64,000 nucleotides of DNA from Melitaea cinxia (lineage: Eukaryota > Arthropoda > Insecta > Lepidoptera > Nymphalidae), in assembly GCF_905220565.1 (NCBI RefSeq), contig NC_059401.1:11280766-11344765 (forward strand). Direction: 5' to 3'. A program made the translations under genes and the position numbers. Numbering within the stretch: the stretch's first letter is position 1; every line of letters begins with the position of its first letter. Shown in pieces: positions 1-12,700 of this stretch. A model generated the notes under the pieces. That model searched no databases. It was not told where the DNA came from and saw nothing but the letters and a program-made list of their open reading frames with translations.

Positions 1-455
1 CTGTGCTTACATTCTACCCACCAAGTTAAGATTATTTTCATTAAGTGTGAATTTAGTATGTGACTTATTTCTTTCTTTTTTCTTCCTTTTAAATTATTTA
101 TTATGCTTCTGTAAATTGTGAAACGTGAATACTTGTGTCTCTAATGTACTATGAATCAATTTTTCTATCAATTGTGAAATTTTTATATTGTAAGTAATGA
201 TGACATTATGATGTGTTTTTATGTAATTCCCAAACTTTATCTGATATTATGTGATTATTGCTGGGTTATTGTGTTATCTAATGCAACCATAATCTATCTT
301 TCACTAAGTGCAACGGTGATTTTTGCATGTGGTGTTAGCCTGTAAGTGGTTGTTGCACTTGTGCTATGTACTAATTATATTTAAATGTTAAATGTCTGTG
401 AATCAGTGTAAACAACTGTTGGCTAACCTAATAAATAAAATAAAATAAATAAAAC
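1..455 (+). mobile_element. Probable LINE 3' UTR with A-rich tail
   Basis: AT-rich, non-coding sequence ending in an (AATAAA)n-like simple tail at about 428-455, which is the usual way insect non-LTR retrotransposons end. No reading frame is recognisable here. The plus orientation is inferred only from the A-rich tail. It abuts a minus-strand reverse-transcriptase fragment, so this looks like two elements side by side. Confidence 0.4.
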
Positions 456-950
456 AATTCCACAGTAGGAAATCTGTAAGGATTGTATGTCATAGTTTTA
501 AGCAGGGAACTTTGAGCTCTCTCAACTAATATCATATGTGATTTTGAGGCACCCCCCCCCCCCCCAAAAAAAACCACGCAATAGCTTAAAATAGATTGTA
601 CTAAAGCATAATAAACGCTACGCAAAATATCGAGGTCAACTACATCTCTGAGTTTCTTGAAAATCCTGATGAGCTTGCGAGTACGCTTTGTTAATAATTA
701 AATATGCTGTGGCCAGCCAAGCTTATCATCTATTAGAATACCCAAATATTTGATCGTAGAGGATCTCAAGATAGACAAGCACGCACAAGAATCGGTCATA
801 GAAAGATGGCATGTATGGACCCTAAGTTCCACGTTAGGGGTACTAATTGTAGCAGTAGTAAATTGAAAAAAAGTTGTCTTTTTAATATTTAATGTTAAGC
901 GATTTTTCTGTAGCCAACCAGTAATCCTAAGTAACCTTTTCTGACATTAC
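428..950 (-). mobile_element. Non-LTR retrotransposon RT C-terminal fragment
   Basis: The minus strand reads through the end of a reverse transcriptase. Going 5' to 3' it has a 'KNRLTLNIKKT' segment near 900, then 'IKYLGILIDDKLGW' (the conserved YLG..iD..L.W block after the palm domain) near 750, then 'LRSVYYALVQSILSYCVVF' near 600. An in-frame TAA at about 698 interrupts it, and a C/A homopolymer near 552-567 has expanded inside the frame. Upstream coding is lost where the solo LTR at 954 begins. It is a dead 5'-truncated LINE copy of CR1/Jockey-like type; the exact clade cannot be fixed from this piece. Confidence 0.75.
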
Positions 951-953
951 AAG

Positions 954-1901
954 TGTCGCGCGTTAAAAAAAAACATGTAATAAATATATGTAAATGTGAT
1001 TAAATTAAAAGAGCATTGAATAAGAGAATATTAATTCTTTCTTAACGCGACAAACTAAATCACAGAGAGGAAAATATATATTTAAAAAAAAGGTTATAGA
1101 TCAGATTGGATTGGAGAACAAAATTAAATTAGACTAATGTAGAAAGTAATGTAATACAAGCAAACAAAATTATAAGCTTAATACAAATTTGAATGAACAA
1201 ACAACTTTATCTTCCTTTTATGGATTAAACGAACGAGTTTAATACAACCCGAAATTATTTTAAATCTACACCATGGACCGGAATACATTTTTGATTAATC
1301 TAATATTAATTTAAACTACACTGCGGGTTCGAATTATTTTTGACACGTGGGTGGAGGTTAACTATGGTCACTTATCATAGCGGGTTTCCGTGACACGTGG
1401 CTCCGCAGAAACTCCCCGGCAGAACCCGCCAGTCACTCGAGTTCAGTTGTCCAAACTCCACGACGCCATCTCCATCACGATGTCAGCCGGGGTAAAAAAA
1501 AATTTTGCTTGGCCAGAGAGAAGAATCCCGATGCTGATTCAAAGAGGTTGAGCAGTTCTTTATCGTAGATGTCGGGGTCATAGCAGCCAACTCACAAAAT
1601 CCTGCCACGTGGTATCACCGGCAACAACGGCCCCGCACGTGTCCACCACGCCAAGGAACCCAACAAAATCGCACCCTGAACTTGACCGAGGCTGAAGATC
1701 AAGGAAAAGGAAGGAGCACAGCACCAGCGCTCATATAGTGCTAAGCCTAATCCAAACCGCGAACCCCACCAACGACTGCTTACGCAGCCCTACGTCACAC
1801 GAAACACGCCAACAGCGAAACGCCTAGCAATGAAGAATAATAATTCGACGAAACGAAATAATTGTTAAGAGAATGAACAAAGAATAAAAGTATACGTTAC
1901 A
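954..1901 (+). mobile_element. Solo LTR A (4-bp TSD CAAG)
   Basis: A segment of about 948 bp starts TGTCGCGCG and ends CGTTACA, giving the TG...CA termini of an LTR. The same 4 bases CAAG lie immediately outside both ends (950-953 and 1902-1905), as expected for a target-site duplication. A more GC-rich core (about 1320-1830) contrasts with the flanks, and a GAATAAAAG poly(A)-type signal lies near the 3' end. There is no internal coding region and no second copy, so I read it as a solo LTR left by recombination. The family is not identified. Orientation is inferred from the AATAAA. Confidence 0.55.
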
Positions 1902-2108
1902 CAAGCACTATAACTTCCGAATAAAAAAGAATTATCAAAATTGGTGCACCTAGGAAAAAGTTGAGGACACATAAAAAAAGTAGAATTGAGAACCATCCAT
2001 TCCTACAAATTCCAAATCCATTCCTACAAATTCTGTTGATATTAATGGCCTTAACAGTTACTTTACTAACTCGTGTACTATCGATAGTACCAGTAAATCT
2101 AATACTAT

Positions 2109-2553
2109 TGTTAAGGACACACAAAGAAACTAGCGCCATCTAGCGGCAACCATTGAAACCACGCAAAGACAGAGTCCGCATGAAACTCTCTACTCAATAC
2201 TAGATGGCGTTAGAGGAACTATTGTGGAACTATATAGAAGTAAAGTCTCGAAAACCGGGTATATGCGCGAACTTTCCAGAATGGTCTGGGTCTCGTGTCG
2301 GCCGATATAAATAGCCGCAGGTAGGCGAGCGAGTACAGTTCAGTTTGAGCGATCTTCGAGGCGACTTCAAAGTGAAAACCAGTGATCAAGAGTGGTACCA
2401 GCGAAACCTACGACGTTGGCTACGACTTAGGACATTGTTAGTGCTTAGTGTTTGAACCTAGTGCTTTGTGTTGGACCTAGTGCTAGTGAATAAAGTCTTG
2501 AAAAGAGTCAGCAGGTCTTTCTCTCCAAATCCTTCGAACCCTAACACATAACA
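2109..2553 (+). mobile_element. Solo LTR B (4-bp TSD CTAT)
   Basis: A 445-bp segment starts TGTTAAGGAC and ends CACATAACA, with CTAT duplicated immediately outside both ends (2105-2108 and 2554-2557). It contains a clear LTR promoter: TATAAATA at 2306-2313, an initiator-like TCAGT about 32 bp downstream (2340-2344) and AATAAA at 2489-2494. Removing it restores the reading frame of the host LINE ('SKSNT' joined to 'IINLSAF'), which independently confirms both borders. It is probably a Ty3/gypsy-type LTR judging by the short TSD; no internal region remains. Confidence 0.75.
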
Positions 2554-4003
2554 CTATTATCAATCTTTCAGCCTTCCGTACTCCTTTTGAGTTTTCATCT
2601 TTCAGCTTAAGTCAATTATCTGAGTGTGGTGTTAAAAAGCATATACTTGCTGTCAGCTCCAATGCCGTGGACTGTGAATCCATTAGCCGAAAAACGATCG
2701 TTCCTATCATTGACTTCATTTTTCCTGCCTTAACCCATATCTTTAGCTATTCCTTCGCATCTAGTACTTTTCCCTCCTGTTCTAAAGACGCCCATATTAT
2801 TCCTTTACTTAAGAAATCCAATCCATCTGACTTCTCCGATTTCCGCCCAATATCTATCCTGCCTTTCTTGTCCAAGGTTCTAGAGCGTCTTGTTCACCAA
2901 CAGCTAACATCATTCCTTTCCTTCAACAATCTTCTAAATACATTTCAATCTGGCTTCCGGATGGGTCATAAGCACGGTAACAGCACTTGTCAAAATCTCT
3001 GACGACATCAGACACGCAATGGAGGATCAAAAACTTACGGTTCTGGCTGGATATCTCCACCAGTAATTGACTGGTTTCAAAGTTACTTGTATGGACGTCG
3101 GCAGCGTTTGCAAGTTCAAGATACTTTCTCTGACTGGGCTAACGTATTTGCTGGCGTACCGCAAGGTGGCGTATTGTCTTCTCTTCTTTTTTCTTTATTT
3201 ATAAATTCAGTAACTACCAACTTATCTTCTCTCTATCACATGTATGCAGACGATCTTCAAATATACACTCACTCTAAGCTGGCTGATCTACCCACGAGTA
3301 TTTACCAACTAAATAATGACTTGGACCTTATTTTTAAATGGAGTAACTCGTACGGGTTAAAAGTTAATCTTTCTAAGTCTCAAGTGATTATCGTGGGTAG
3401 TCCTAAACTAGTCAATGGCATTGATTGGTTGCTTGTACCTCCTGTACTCTTCAACAAAGTTGTTTTGAATGTTAGCGATAAAGTGAAAAATCTAGGGATA
3501 ACTTTCGATCGTCATCTCTCTTGGTCACCTCAATTAATTGAGCTAAGCCGGAAATTGTTTGCAGCCCTCGGTTCGCTCCATCGACTCCAGTACTTTCTTC
3601 CCTTGCCTACCAAAATTGCGCTGGCATAATCACTACTTTTACCAATCCTTGATTATGCAGATACGTGTTTTCTGGATCTCAAAGAGGAACAACTAAATAA
3701 GCTTGAGCGCTTTCAGAATCTCTGTATAAGGTTCATATTTGGTCTTCGCAAATATGACCACGTCTCCGATTTTTGCAGTAAACTCAAGTGGCTCCCAATT
3801 CGCCTTCGCAGGAATACCTACGTGCTTACCCTATTCTACTATTCTTTTTAATCCTAATGCCCCTCATTACCTTAAATAACGGTTTACGTTTCTTTGCAAT
3901 TCCCATGAACGCTCCCTTAGATCTGAATCCAATTTGCTTCTGAAAATTCCTCCCCATTCTACCTCCTTCTACTCCAATTCATTCACTGTTAATGCTATCC
4001 GTC

Positions 4004-5582
4004 CAGCAGGGCTAGGGTCCGCTTCCGAAAGAAGACGAGGAACCCGCATACGACCCATGTGGTCTTGGAAACCTCGCCCACTCTCTGGAGCAGAATTACC
4101 CAAAAAGGGTATGCTCACATAGACCTTCAGAGGGTGAGGGCTGAGGACCAGTCGCCGCTGGTCCAGTGTGCGCGGTGTCTAGGGTACGGCCATAGTAAGA
4201 GGTACTGCGCTGAATCGGTGGACGCTTGTAGCCACTGTGGCGGCCCGCACTTGAAGGTGGAGTGTGTCGATGTCGCGTCCTCCGTCCCTCCCTCGTGCAG
4301 GAACTGTAGGAGGGCGAAGCTCGAAAACGTAGAGCATAATGCGTTCGACAGTTCCTGCCCAATTAGGAGGAAATGGGACGAGTTGGCGCGATCATCGGTC
4401 GCGTACTGCTAAGGGTGCGACGGCCGGTACAGAGGCATGCAAAATGAAAGTCCTCATTCCCTTGGCGAGACGCGCGCGGGACGATCTGCGGGAGTCTTGG
4501 CCTTGGAGGAAACTTGTATGTTTGATGCAGAACAAGATTCTCGCAGAGCAAGTGGGAAATGCGCGGCCACTGTTGCATGTGCGGTACTTCCGCGTTGGGC
4601 ACAAGGATAACAACATAGGGTTAAATCGGGAATATCTTTTCCATTTTATCCTAAAACTATAGATGTTGGAAAATGACTTGCTCCTTAACAGGAAGATAGG
4701 CAAATATGCTAAGTTTATATAATAAGTATATATTTCGTTAGCATAGCATTAAGTAGAATAATTAGGATAAACAGTATACTGAATTGTTAAAAAGTAGATC
4801 GAATATGGAAAAATATTGTATTGTTTTTAATAATTCTATATTTATAGTAAGACTGGTATTATAAAATAACTAATTTGCTAAGTTAGTAAATTCTTAAAGT
4901 TTTTAAAAATCAGTTATGAAGTAGGATGAACAAATTAAAAAATTTGTATAAACTAGTAAATTGATGTCAATGAAATTGTTAAGTAGTAGGCTGAATAAAG
5001 TAAGACAATTGTTGTATAAATTAATAAATTAGGTATGTTAGGATTACGTAAGAAAATAAAAATTGTTTAATGTAGGCTGAATAAATTAAAAAACCTTGCA
5101 TAAAAAATTATAAAATAGATAAAGTAGTAAGTTCTAATGTTTTATGTAAGATACTAAGAAAGTATAGAATATTCGAAACGTTAATGTGGAACAAATTGGA
5201 TAGACCCGATGTAATATATAAGATAAAACAAGAAATTAGCATACTTTGTAATGGTGATGATGACTATCATCATAGCAAATTGTAAAGCATTTAAAATAAA
5301 AAAGATAGAACCATTTTGTAAAAAGAAAAATTATTATAAATAAATGTGTTAAATTATTTACCCTGTGTACATGGAAATAAAAAGCGGTTACTAATTGTAA
5401 GTAGGCCTTAAAAGTAGAGGGAACCCACCCTGTGTGAGAAAGGTGATGAATGCTAGAAAGATAAGGTATGAGGAATGAAAGTGCGAGAAGAATAAACGCG
5501 AGAACTGGTATGAAAGAGAAACAAGAAAAAACCGGCTCCGACCCCTATATCGGAGGATTAGGAATAAAAAAAAAAAAAAAAA
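4004..5582 (+). mobile_element. Internally deleted R1-clade-like LINE
   Basis: A LINE copy inserted into the older LINE. It is flanked by a 13-bp target-site duplication, AATGCTATCCGTC, at 3991-4003 and 5583-5595. It ends in a poly(A) run of about 18 A's next to the right TSD, the signature of target-primed reverse transcription. Only the end of ORF1 (to 4412) and an AT-rich 3' UTR of about 1.1 kb are present, so the whole ORF2 (endonuclease and RT) has been lost. The ORF1 zinc-knuckle array resembles the R1 clade. Confidence 0.75.
4059..4412 (+). pseudogene. LINE ORF1 (gag-like) C-terminal remnant with zinc knuckles
   Basis: The frame encodes the nucleic-acid-binding tail of an R1-type ORF1 protein. 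It has a CX2CX4HX4C knuckle (CARCLGYGHSKRYC), a second shorter knuckle (CSHCGGPHLKVEC) and a third cysteine-rich segment starting CRNCRRAK. A block 'LQRVRAEDQSPLVQC' precedes them, and the sequence ends 'RRKWDELARSSVAYC' before a stop at 4410. In R1 elements this protein binds element RNA. Here the N-terminal half is missing (5' truncation) and the partner ORF2 is absent, so it is a remnant. Confidence 0.7.
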
Positions 5583-5724
5583 AATGCTATCCGTCTATGG
5601 AACTCTCTTCCGATTTCAATAAAACAAGCTCCAACGCAAGCTTGCTTCAAGCAACGCCTTAAAAAGCATTATAATTTATGTCGCTCATTAAGTCATAACT
5701 GTCGCGATTTGTAGTTTTCTTTAT

Positions 5725-5850
5725 GTGTACATATATGTATATATTTATGTGTGTGTGTGTATATATGTATATATTTTTATATGTGTATGTATGCGTGTGT
5801 ATGTATGTATGTATATGTGTGTGTATATGTATGTATGTATAATATACTGT
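5725..5850. repeat. TG/TA-rich microsatellite
   Basis: Alternating tgtatata, tgtgtgtg and tatgtatg runs, lying in the 3' UTR of the older LINE. Confidence 0.8.
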
Positions 5851-6123
5851 ATACTAAAATATTTACTTATTTGTACAATTTTTTTTCTTTAATAATTATG
5901 TAAGTCTATCATATCGTAGTTTTTATCTATTTATTATTGATTTTTCCTCCTTAATTTGTGCACACTTCTAACCGCTGCTACTGTATCGTGTCCAGTACCC
6001 GAAGGTTATCTGGAAGAAATCGCTATTTAGCGATAAGATCGCCTTTGTACGTCTTGCATTGTATCTTTCTTTATATGTGTCTGTATTTTGGTGTACATTA
6101 AGAATAAATAAATAAATAAAATA

Positions 6124-6733
6124 AACATCCTTTTTTTAAGGTCAGTGAAAAATAAATTGAAGATTTTATAGTTTAACATTTTGTTGAATCATTAAAAACT
6201 TTTTAAAAATATAACTTAATTTTGAAGGATTGATAATTAATATATGTGTATGAAATAACAAAATATTAAGATTTTATAATGTAACGTATAAATAAATAAA
6301 TAAACGTATTTCGTTGTATAACAAAATTCTAAGAAAATATTGATTCAAGGACTTAGTTTTACGCGACATGGTTATCTTATTCAAAAAATTGATTAAATTT
6401 TTATTTTAATGTTATTAAAAACTTACTTTCATTATACTTTACTACTTTCTACTTTACTCTAAAAATGCATACCATAGAGTAAAGTGCAGTGCACAAGGAA
6501 CTTATAGTTAGTAATACCAGTATATAAGTGTATAATCTATGGTTAGTAATGCTAAACAGCAAAAACTCTGAGCAAAAAGGAAAGAGGTTTAAGTGACTCT
6601 GGTCATTTTGCCAATGCCAAATAAAAATATAACAGTTTTACAGAAATTTCTTTGCCTGCAAAATCAACATAGTACAATAAAGTGCCCATGGAATAAAATA
6701 AAATTGCACATTGTCATTTTAATTTTATTAAAC
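6124..6733. other. AT-rich upstream region of Pcmt
   Basis: Between the LINE tail and the Pcmt start codon. No repeat family and no convincing coding sequence were recognised. It should contain the Pcmt promoter and 5' UTR, but there is no clear TATA box, so I do not place a transcription start. Confidence 0.5.
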
Positions 6734-9700
6734 ATGGCTTGGAGAAGTCACGGCGTCAACAATGCCGATATGATTCGAAACCTTAGAGGTAATAGTGTAA
6801 TAACAGCAAATAAACAGAATTTATTCAAAACATACTCTTTATCAAGTACTTCTATATGGTTACATCAAATAGTCTTGATACCAAATTGGATGTTTGTAAA
6901 AAAAAATATCAAACATCTGTAATTTGTGACCAGTGTAGTAGAAACTTATTTTATTATTTTATTTGCAGTCAATGGAATTATAAAGTCTGATACAGTTGCG
7001 AATGCCATGGTGGCGGTAGATCGGAAATATTACTGCCCGCACGCTCCTTACCACGACTCTCCACAGTCCATTGGATATTCAGCTACAATTAGTGCACCAC
7101 ATATGGTTGCGTATTTGTAATTTTAAGGCACTTGTTTTAGATCTATTATTACATTAACAGATAAATGCCTAAATGAAATTCACATCTGTTTAAAATTTCA
7201 TTAAAATCTGTCCAGTATCGAAGATTAGCCTGGACAAACATTGTGACAAGAGATTTTTAAATATATAGATTAAAGCATTGCATAACATTCAGCCTGTAAC
7301 ATTCCACTGTTGGGTATAGGCCTCTTTCTCCATGTAGGAAAAGTATTGGAGCTTAATCCACCACACTGCTTCACTGTAGATTGGCAGATATGTTCCCTAC
7401 TATGAATAGCAATCGCTATCAGGTATTTATGATAACAACCGGGACTACAAAAACAGACATTCAAAACGGAAAGAAATATTTGTACAGATACAAATATGCA
7501 TCCTGAGTGGGAATCAAACCTACCACACATATTATGTACATGTATGTATGTAAATGGTAAAAGCTTAATTTAAATTTAAAAGAAATTTAATTAGCAACAA
7601 ATAATACTAAATGCCTTAAATTCTCATTTACTAGTGAGCTAATTATTTTTATTAATATACATGGTTTCTTAAAAATTCTTATGCTTGCGAAATTATGCTA
7701 TATGACTTTTTATATGATATAAAGTTATGGTTATTATTAGGATCAAATTTTTTAAAATAATCTCTATTTAGTACATTTGAAATCAAACTGATAAGTGCTG
7801 GTTGACCTCTTTATTAATTCGAGATTTTTATATTTCTAGCATGCGCATGCATTGGAAAGATTACGAAATCAACTTTTACCAGGAGAAAAGGCGTTGGATG
7901 TTGGTTCAGGATCCGGATATCTCACTGCTTGCATGGCATTTATGCTTGGAGAAACAGGAAAAGTGATTGGCATTGATCATATTCCTGAATTAGTATCATT
8001 AGCAACTAAAAATATTGAACGTGATCATCCTGAATTACTTACATCTGAAAGAGTTAAACTTGTTGGTATGTTATTTTATTTGTGCAGTTAATGTTAACAT
8101 GCCTTGTATTATGGACGAGAAAATACAGTTTTGTTAATTATGTTATGCTCTTATCTTCTGTATAATAATATAAATGATGTATGATGATTTGTAGTATAAT
8201 TAGTTGAGACAGTGGCCAGGCTTTTGTGCTGCCCGTTGTGGGTTTGATATAGATTGTAGGCTATATAGATATTTATCATAATCTGGTGTTTCTGTACGAC
8301 GCGTTGGTGCAACGGTCACAGCACTGGTTTGTGGCTGTTGCCGGTTTGATCCCCGCACATGACAAAAATTAGTATTTGCCATGGTCTGGGGTTCGTACAT
8401 ACCTTGTGGAGCTCCTCACCATGCCTAGGATATCACGCTAAGCCATTGGTCCCGGTTGTTATCATAAACACCTGATAGTGATTGTAACTCATAGTAGGGA
8501 ATATATCTGCCAACCCTCATTAGAGCAGTGTGGTGTATTAAGCTCTGATCCTTCTCCTAAATGGGGAAGGAGGCCTATACCCAGCAGTGGAATATTACAG
8601 GCTGAAGCAAAGCAAAGCGGTGTTTCTGAAACACCTGCATAAGATTTCATCATACTGAGAGAACTATGAGACTTGTTTCATTATGAAGCTGAGTTTAAAA
8701 GGTGGAATAAACACTGTGTATTATTTATGCAGTAAAATCTAATTAGTCAGGTATGAAAATTAAAAGCTATAAGTGTAATGAAATTTATGGACATGAAATA
8801 GTTCAGTTTAGCTATATTGAGAACCAAACAATACGAGAAGGCCGAAATTCAAGCTATAGACATTGCAAGGTTCCCAGGATTTTATTTTCTTTAGATAATA
8901 GGAAACATTATGGAAGGTGTTGAATGTATTATATAAATATATTTTTTAATTATAGTTGGTGATGGTCGTCTGGGATATCCCTCTGAAGCTCCATATAGTG
9001 CAATTCATGTTGGTGCAGCTGCCCCTACGTTACCACAAGCTGTTAGTACATCATTGTGTTTAACTTTAATAATAGGTTGGGGAAAGAGTATTTTGGTATT
9101 TTCTATAATAGTAAAAAGTTTCAATATAATCTTTCGGTTGTATTGTTTGTAACTGGCTGGTTTGAAACCATGAAATGGTGACGTAAAAGGAAAATAATAA
9201 CAGTTCAACAAAGTAAAAAACAAAATGGATGAATCCAACAAAGAATTCAGTAAATTTCAAAGTCTTACTATAGAATAGGAAAAATGCGACTCAAGCCGCG
9301 AAAAAAAGTTTGTGATGTTTACGGACCTAATGTCAATAAGAGCACAAAATTCGTTTAAGCGAAATTTTAATATCTAAATTGAATTTCGCTCTAGTCACCC
9401 AGATACGAATAACATGACGAAATTTTTAAGAAAGAGGAGCTAGATCGAAATTTGAATTCACTGAATGAAATCTGATGGACTTTTTACTCTTAATTTCTTT
9501 TTACTGAGGCACAGCAGGAAATTTTCTGCAAAAAATATGGAGCAGCCCGACTAGGATGCGTAAGCCTGCGACTTGGGAAACCGAAGATCCACAGGCACCA
9601 TTGTTGCGTTAATTTTCGGAGTGTATCCCGGACTTCGAAGAGGATGAGATTAGTGCAGCGCTCGGGCAGCTTAAAAACAGAAGAGCCCCGGGGGATGACG

Positions 9701-12700
9701 GAGTTACCATTGAGCTCCTTAAAGCCACAGGGCGACCTGCTCTAAAAGCCTTGGCAAGACTATTTAACGCCGTCATCCACCGAGGTACCACGCCGGAGTC
9801 GTGGTCCAGGAGTGTAGTGGTGCTGTTCTTTAAGAGAGGCGATAAGTCTCTGTTGAAGAATTGCAGACCGATCTCACTTCTGAGCCACGTCTATAAGCCG
9901 TTTTCGAGGGTTGTTACGAATTGTCTCGCCAGAAGGCTCGACGAATTCCTACCACCAGAGCAGGCTGAGTTTCGAAATGGCTACAGCACCGTAGACCACA
10001 TCTATACTGTTCGGCAGATTATTCAAAAGACAGAAGAATATAATCAACCGCTGTGTATGGTATTTGTGGACTACGAGAAAGCCTTCGACTCTGTCGAGAC
10101 CTGGGCTGTCCTGGACTCTCTGCAGAGATGTCATGTCGACTGGCGATATATCGAGATACTGAAATGTATGTACGACGCGGCGACGATGACCGTTCATGTC
10201 CATGACCAGAGAACAAGAACTATTGCCCTCCGGCGTGTCGTAAGACAGGGAGATGTAATTTCACCGAAACTGTTTACCACTGCGTTGGAGGATGTCTTTA
10301 AGATCTTAGATTGGGGAGAACGAGGCATCAACGTCAACGGTGAATTCATCTCTCACCTTCGTTTCGTCGACGATATTGTTATATTTGCGGAGACGTTGGA
10401 TGAGTTAGGCCAGATGCTGGCCGGCCTAAACGAGTTCTCCCAGCGTGGCGATCTCTGTATGAACTTGGACAAAATGAAAGTTATGTTTAACAACCAAGTC
10501 ATATCGAGACCGGTATCGGTCGATGGTACCCTTCTCGAAGTTGTTCAGGATTATATTTACCTAGGCCATACTATCCAACTAGGCCGCAACAACTTCGAGA
10601 AGAAGGCCGATAGGAGGATTCGGTTCGGTTGGGTCGAGTCTTCACTTCGAAGATTCCACAATACTTGAAGATAAAAGTCTTCGAGCAATGCGTCCTGCCT
10701 GTGTTAACATACGGAGCCGAGACGTGGACTCTGACGAAGGCACTGGTCCACAAGTTTAAAGTCGCTCAACGTGCAATGGAACGGGCTATGCTTGGAGTTT
10801 CTCTCAAAGATAGGATTAGAAATGAGACTATCCGCGAGAGAACGAATGTAACCGCCATAGCCCACAGAATAAGCAAGTTGAAGTGGCAGTGGGCTGGTCA
10901 TCTGTGTCACAGGACCGATAGCCGTTGGAGCAGACGGGTCCTGGAGTGGAGACCGCTTCTTGGAAAACGCAGTGTAGGACGTCCTCCGGCCCGTTGGACC
11001 GACGATCTACGTAAGATTGCCGGTGTAGGCTAGATGAGGATTGCGGAAAACCGGTATGTCTGGCGCGAACTTGGGGAGGCCTATGTCCAGCTGTGGACTG
11101 CAATAGGCTGAGCTGACCGATTATGGTAGTAGTATTACCTCGACCTTACAGAAGATCACAGCTAAATAATGCTGTTTTCAAGCAGTGTTGTGTTCCTTTT
11201 GGTGAGTAAGGTAATCGGAGCTCCTGGGGTGCGTTTGCGATGCTTCAAGTGTATTAGGCGTTTATAAGCTACGGTAATTGCTTACTATCTCGTGAGCCGT
11301 ACGCTTGTCTGCCGACCTCATAGGTACATATACATTATAATTAATGTGAATAAATTTTGTAAAATCTTACCTTGAATTTCTTTATAAAATACGACGAAAC
11401 TTTTTCCCCGACCTACTATAAACGAAAACTCTTAAATGAATCTTAAAGAATGGTTTTTTTACATTCCTATTTGAAGGCCTCTGCTAGTAAATAGAAAAGA
11501 AATAATGCAAAATAAGCAAGTTGCTGTCGGTAATTTTTTAAACTAATATCGCCTATCAACTGTAATTGAAAAATAAAATTGAAATGACCTTTTAAAGTAA
11601 GTAGTTTACTTATCAAATATTTATATTTAAAATGTTTTTTCTGCTCCATAATGCTGCTATGGTAGTTGGTTGAGCAATTGAAACCTGGAGGTCGACTCAT
11701 TGTTCCCGTTGGCCCAGAAGGAGGTGAACAACATCTTACTCAGGTAAAAATAAATGAATTATTAAAATGTCAAAATACAATATGAATCATCATCATTTAT
11801 AACAGCCACAAATTGTATTACATACATCCTTTAAAACGCCCAACACAATCAGTCTAAAGAAAGCTGTAAATGATAATGTAAGAATTAATATTTAATTGCC
11901 TTGTAAGTTTTATAAATTAAAAGTTATTGAAAACAAAGAGTTAATTCCAATTTCCGGGTTCACTCTGGATGATCCACTGATCGGTATTTAAACGAACGTT
12001 TAATAATTGTGTTTGCTTGCTAACGAAGATAACTGATTTCAATTAGGTACATCCAACAAGTATGAAGTAATATTACGTTAGTAGACAAAAAATAGTCAAT
12101 TAAATAGGCATAATTAGGGATAATTCAAAAAGTGCACGTCAGATCTCAATCAAATTTAAATGGGACCACATGACACGCCTTTGATTAAAAAAAAAGAATT
12201 GTCAAAATCTATACAACCTGTAAAAGTTATGAGGCAAACACACAAAAAATACATTCAAATTAAAAACCTCCTATTTTGAGGTCGGAAAACACTTACCTTT
12301 TCATAAATAAAATAAAAACTAAAATAACTGTTGCCGTGCTGTGTGACTACGGCAGTGTGCTGTGTGGTTACGGCAGTGTGCTGTGTGGTAACGGCAGCGT
12401 GCTGTGTGGTAACGGCAGCGTGCTGTGTGGTAGCGGCAGCGTGCTGTGTGGTAGCGGCAGCGTGCTGTGTGGTAGCGGCAGTGTGCTGTGTGGTTACGGC
12501 AGTGTGCTGTGTGGTTACGGCAGTGTGCTGTGGGGTTACGGCAGTGTGCTGTGTGGTTACGGCAGTGTGCTGTGTGGTAACGGCAGTGTGCTGTGTGGTA
12601 ACGGCAGCGTGCTGTGTGGTAGCGGCAGCGTGCTGTGTGGTAGCGGCAGCGTGCTGTGTGGTAGCGGCAGCGTGCTGTGTGGTAGCGGCAGTGTGCTGTG

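Larger units (their letters stand above)
1906..6123 (+). mobile_element. Degraded LINE, interrupted twice
   Basis: A non-LTR retrotransposon that can be followed across two later insertions. Coding resemblance begins near 1985 ('INGLNSYFTNSCTID'), is interrupted by solo LTR B (2109-2553), resumes in the same frame at 2558 and continues through 'FRPISILPFLSKVLERL' (RT finger) to about 3057. The DFSKAFD-like block is missing. It then continues with 'GVPQGGVLSSLLFSLFIN', the YADD catalytic box near 3245 and the thumb. The tail coding is split by another element (4004-5582) and resumes at 5596 ('LWNSLPISIKQAPTQA'). The 3' UTR has a TG/TA microsatellite (5725-5850) and an AATAAATAAA tail at about 6105-6123. 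Frameshifts and stops make it inactive. It looks Jockey-like; I cannot place the clade firmly. Confidence 0.75.

Noticed and set aside
6593..6922. 109-codon frame overlapping Pcmt exon 1
   Set aside because: Its central part coincides with Pcmt exon 1 in the correct frame, but the ends run through 5' leader and intron 1; the MAWRSHG start and GT donor define the real exon.
8299..8360. A tRNA gene in Pcmt intron 3
   Set aside because: A and B boxes are present, but no acceptor or anticodon stems close; it is the head of a SINE.
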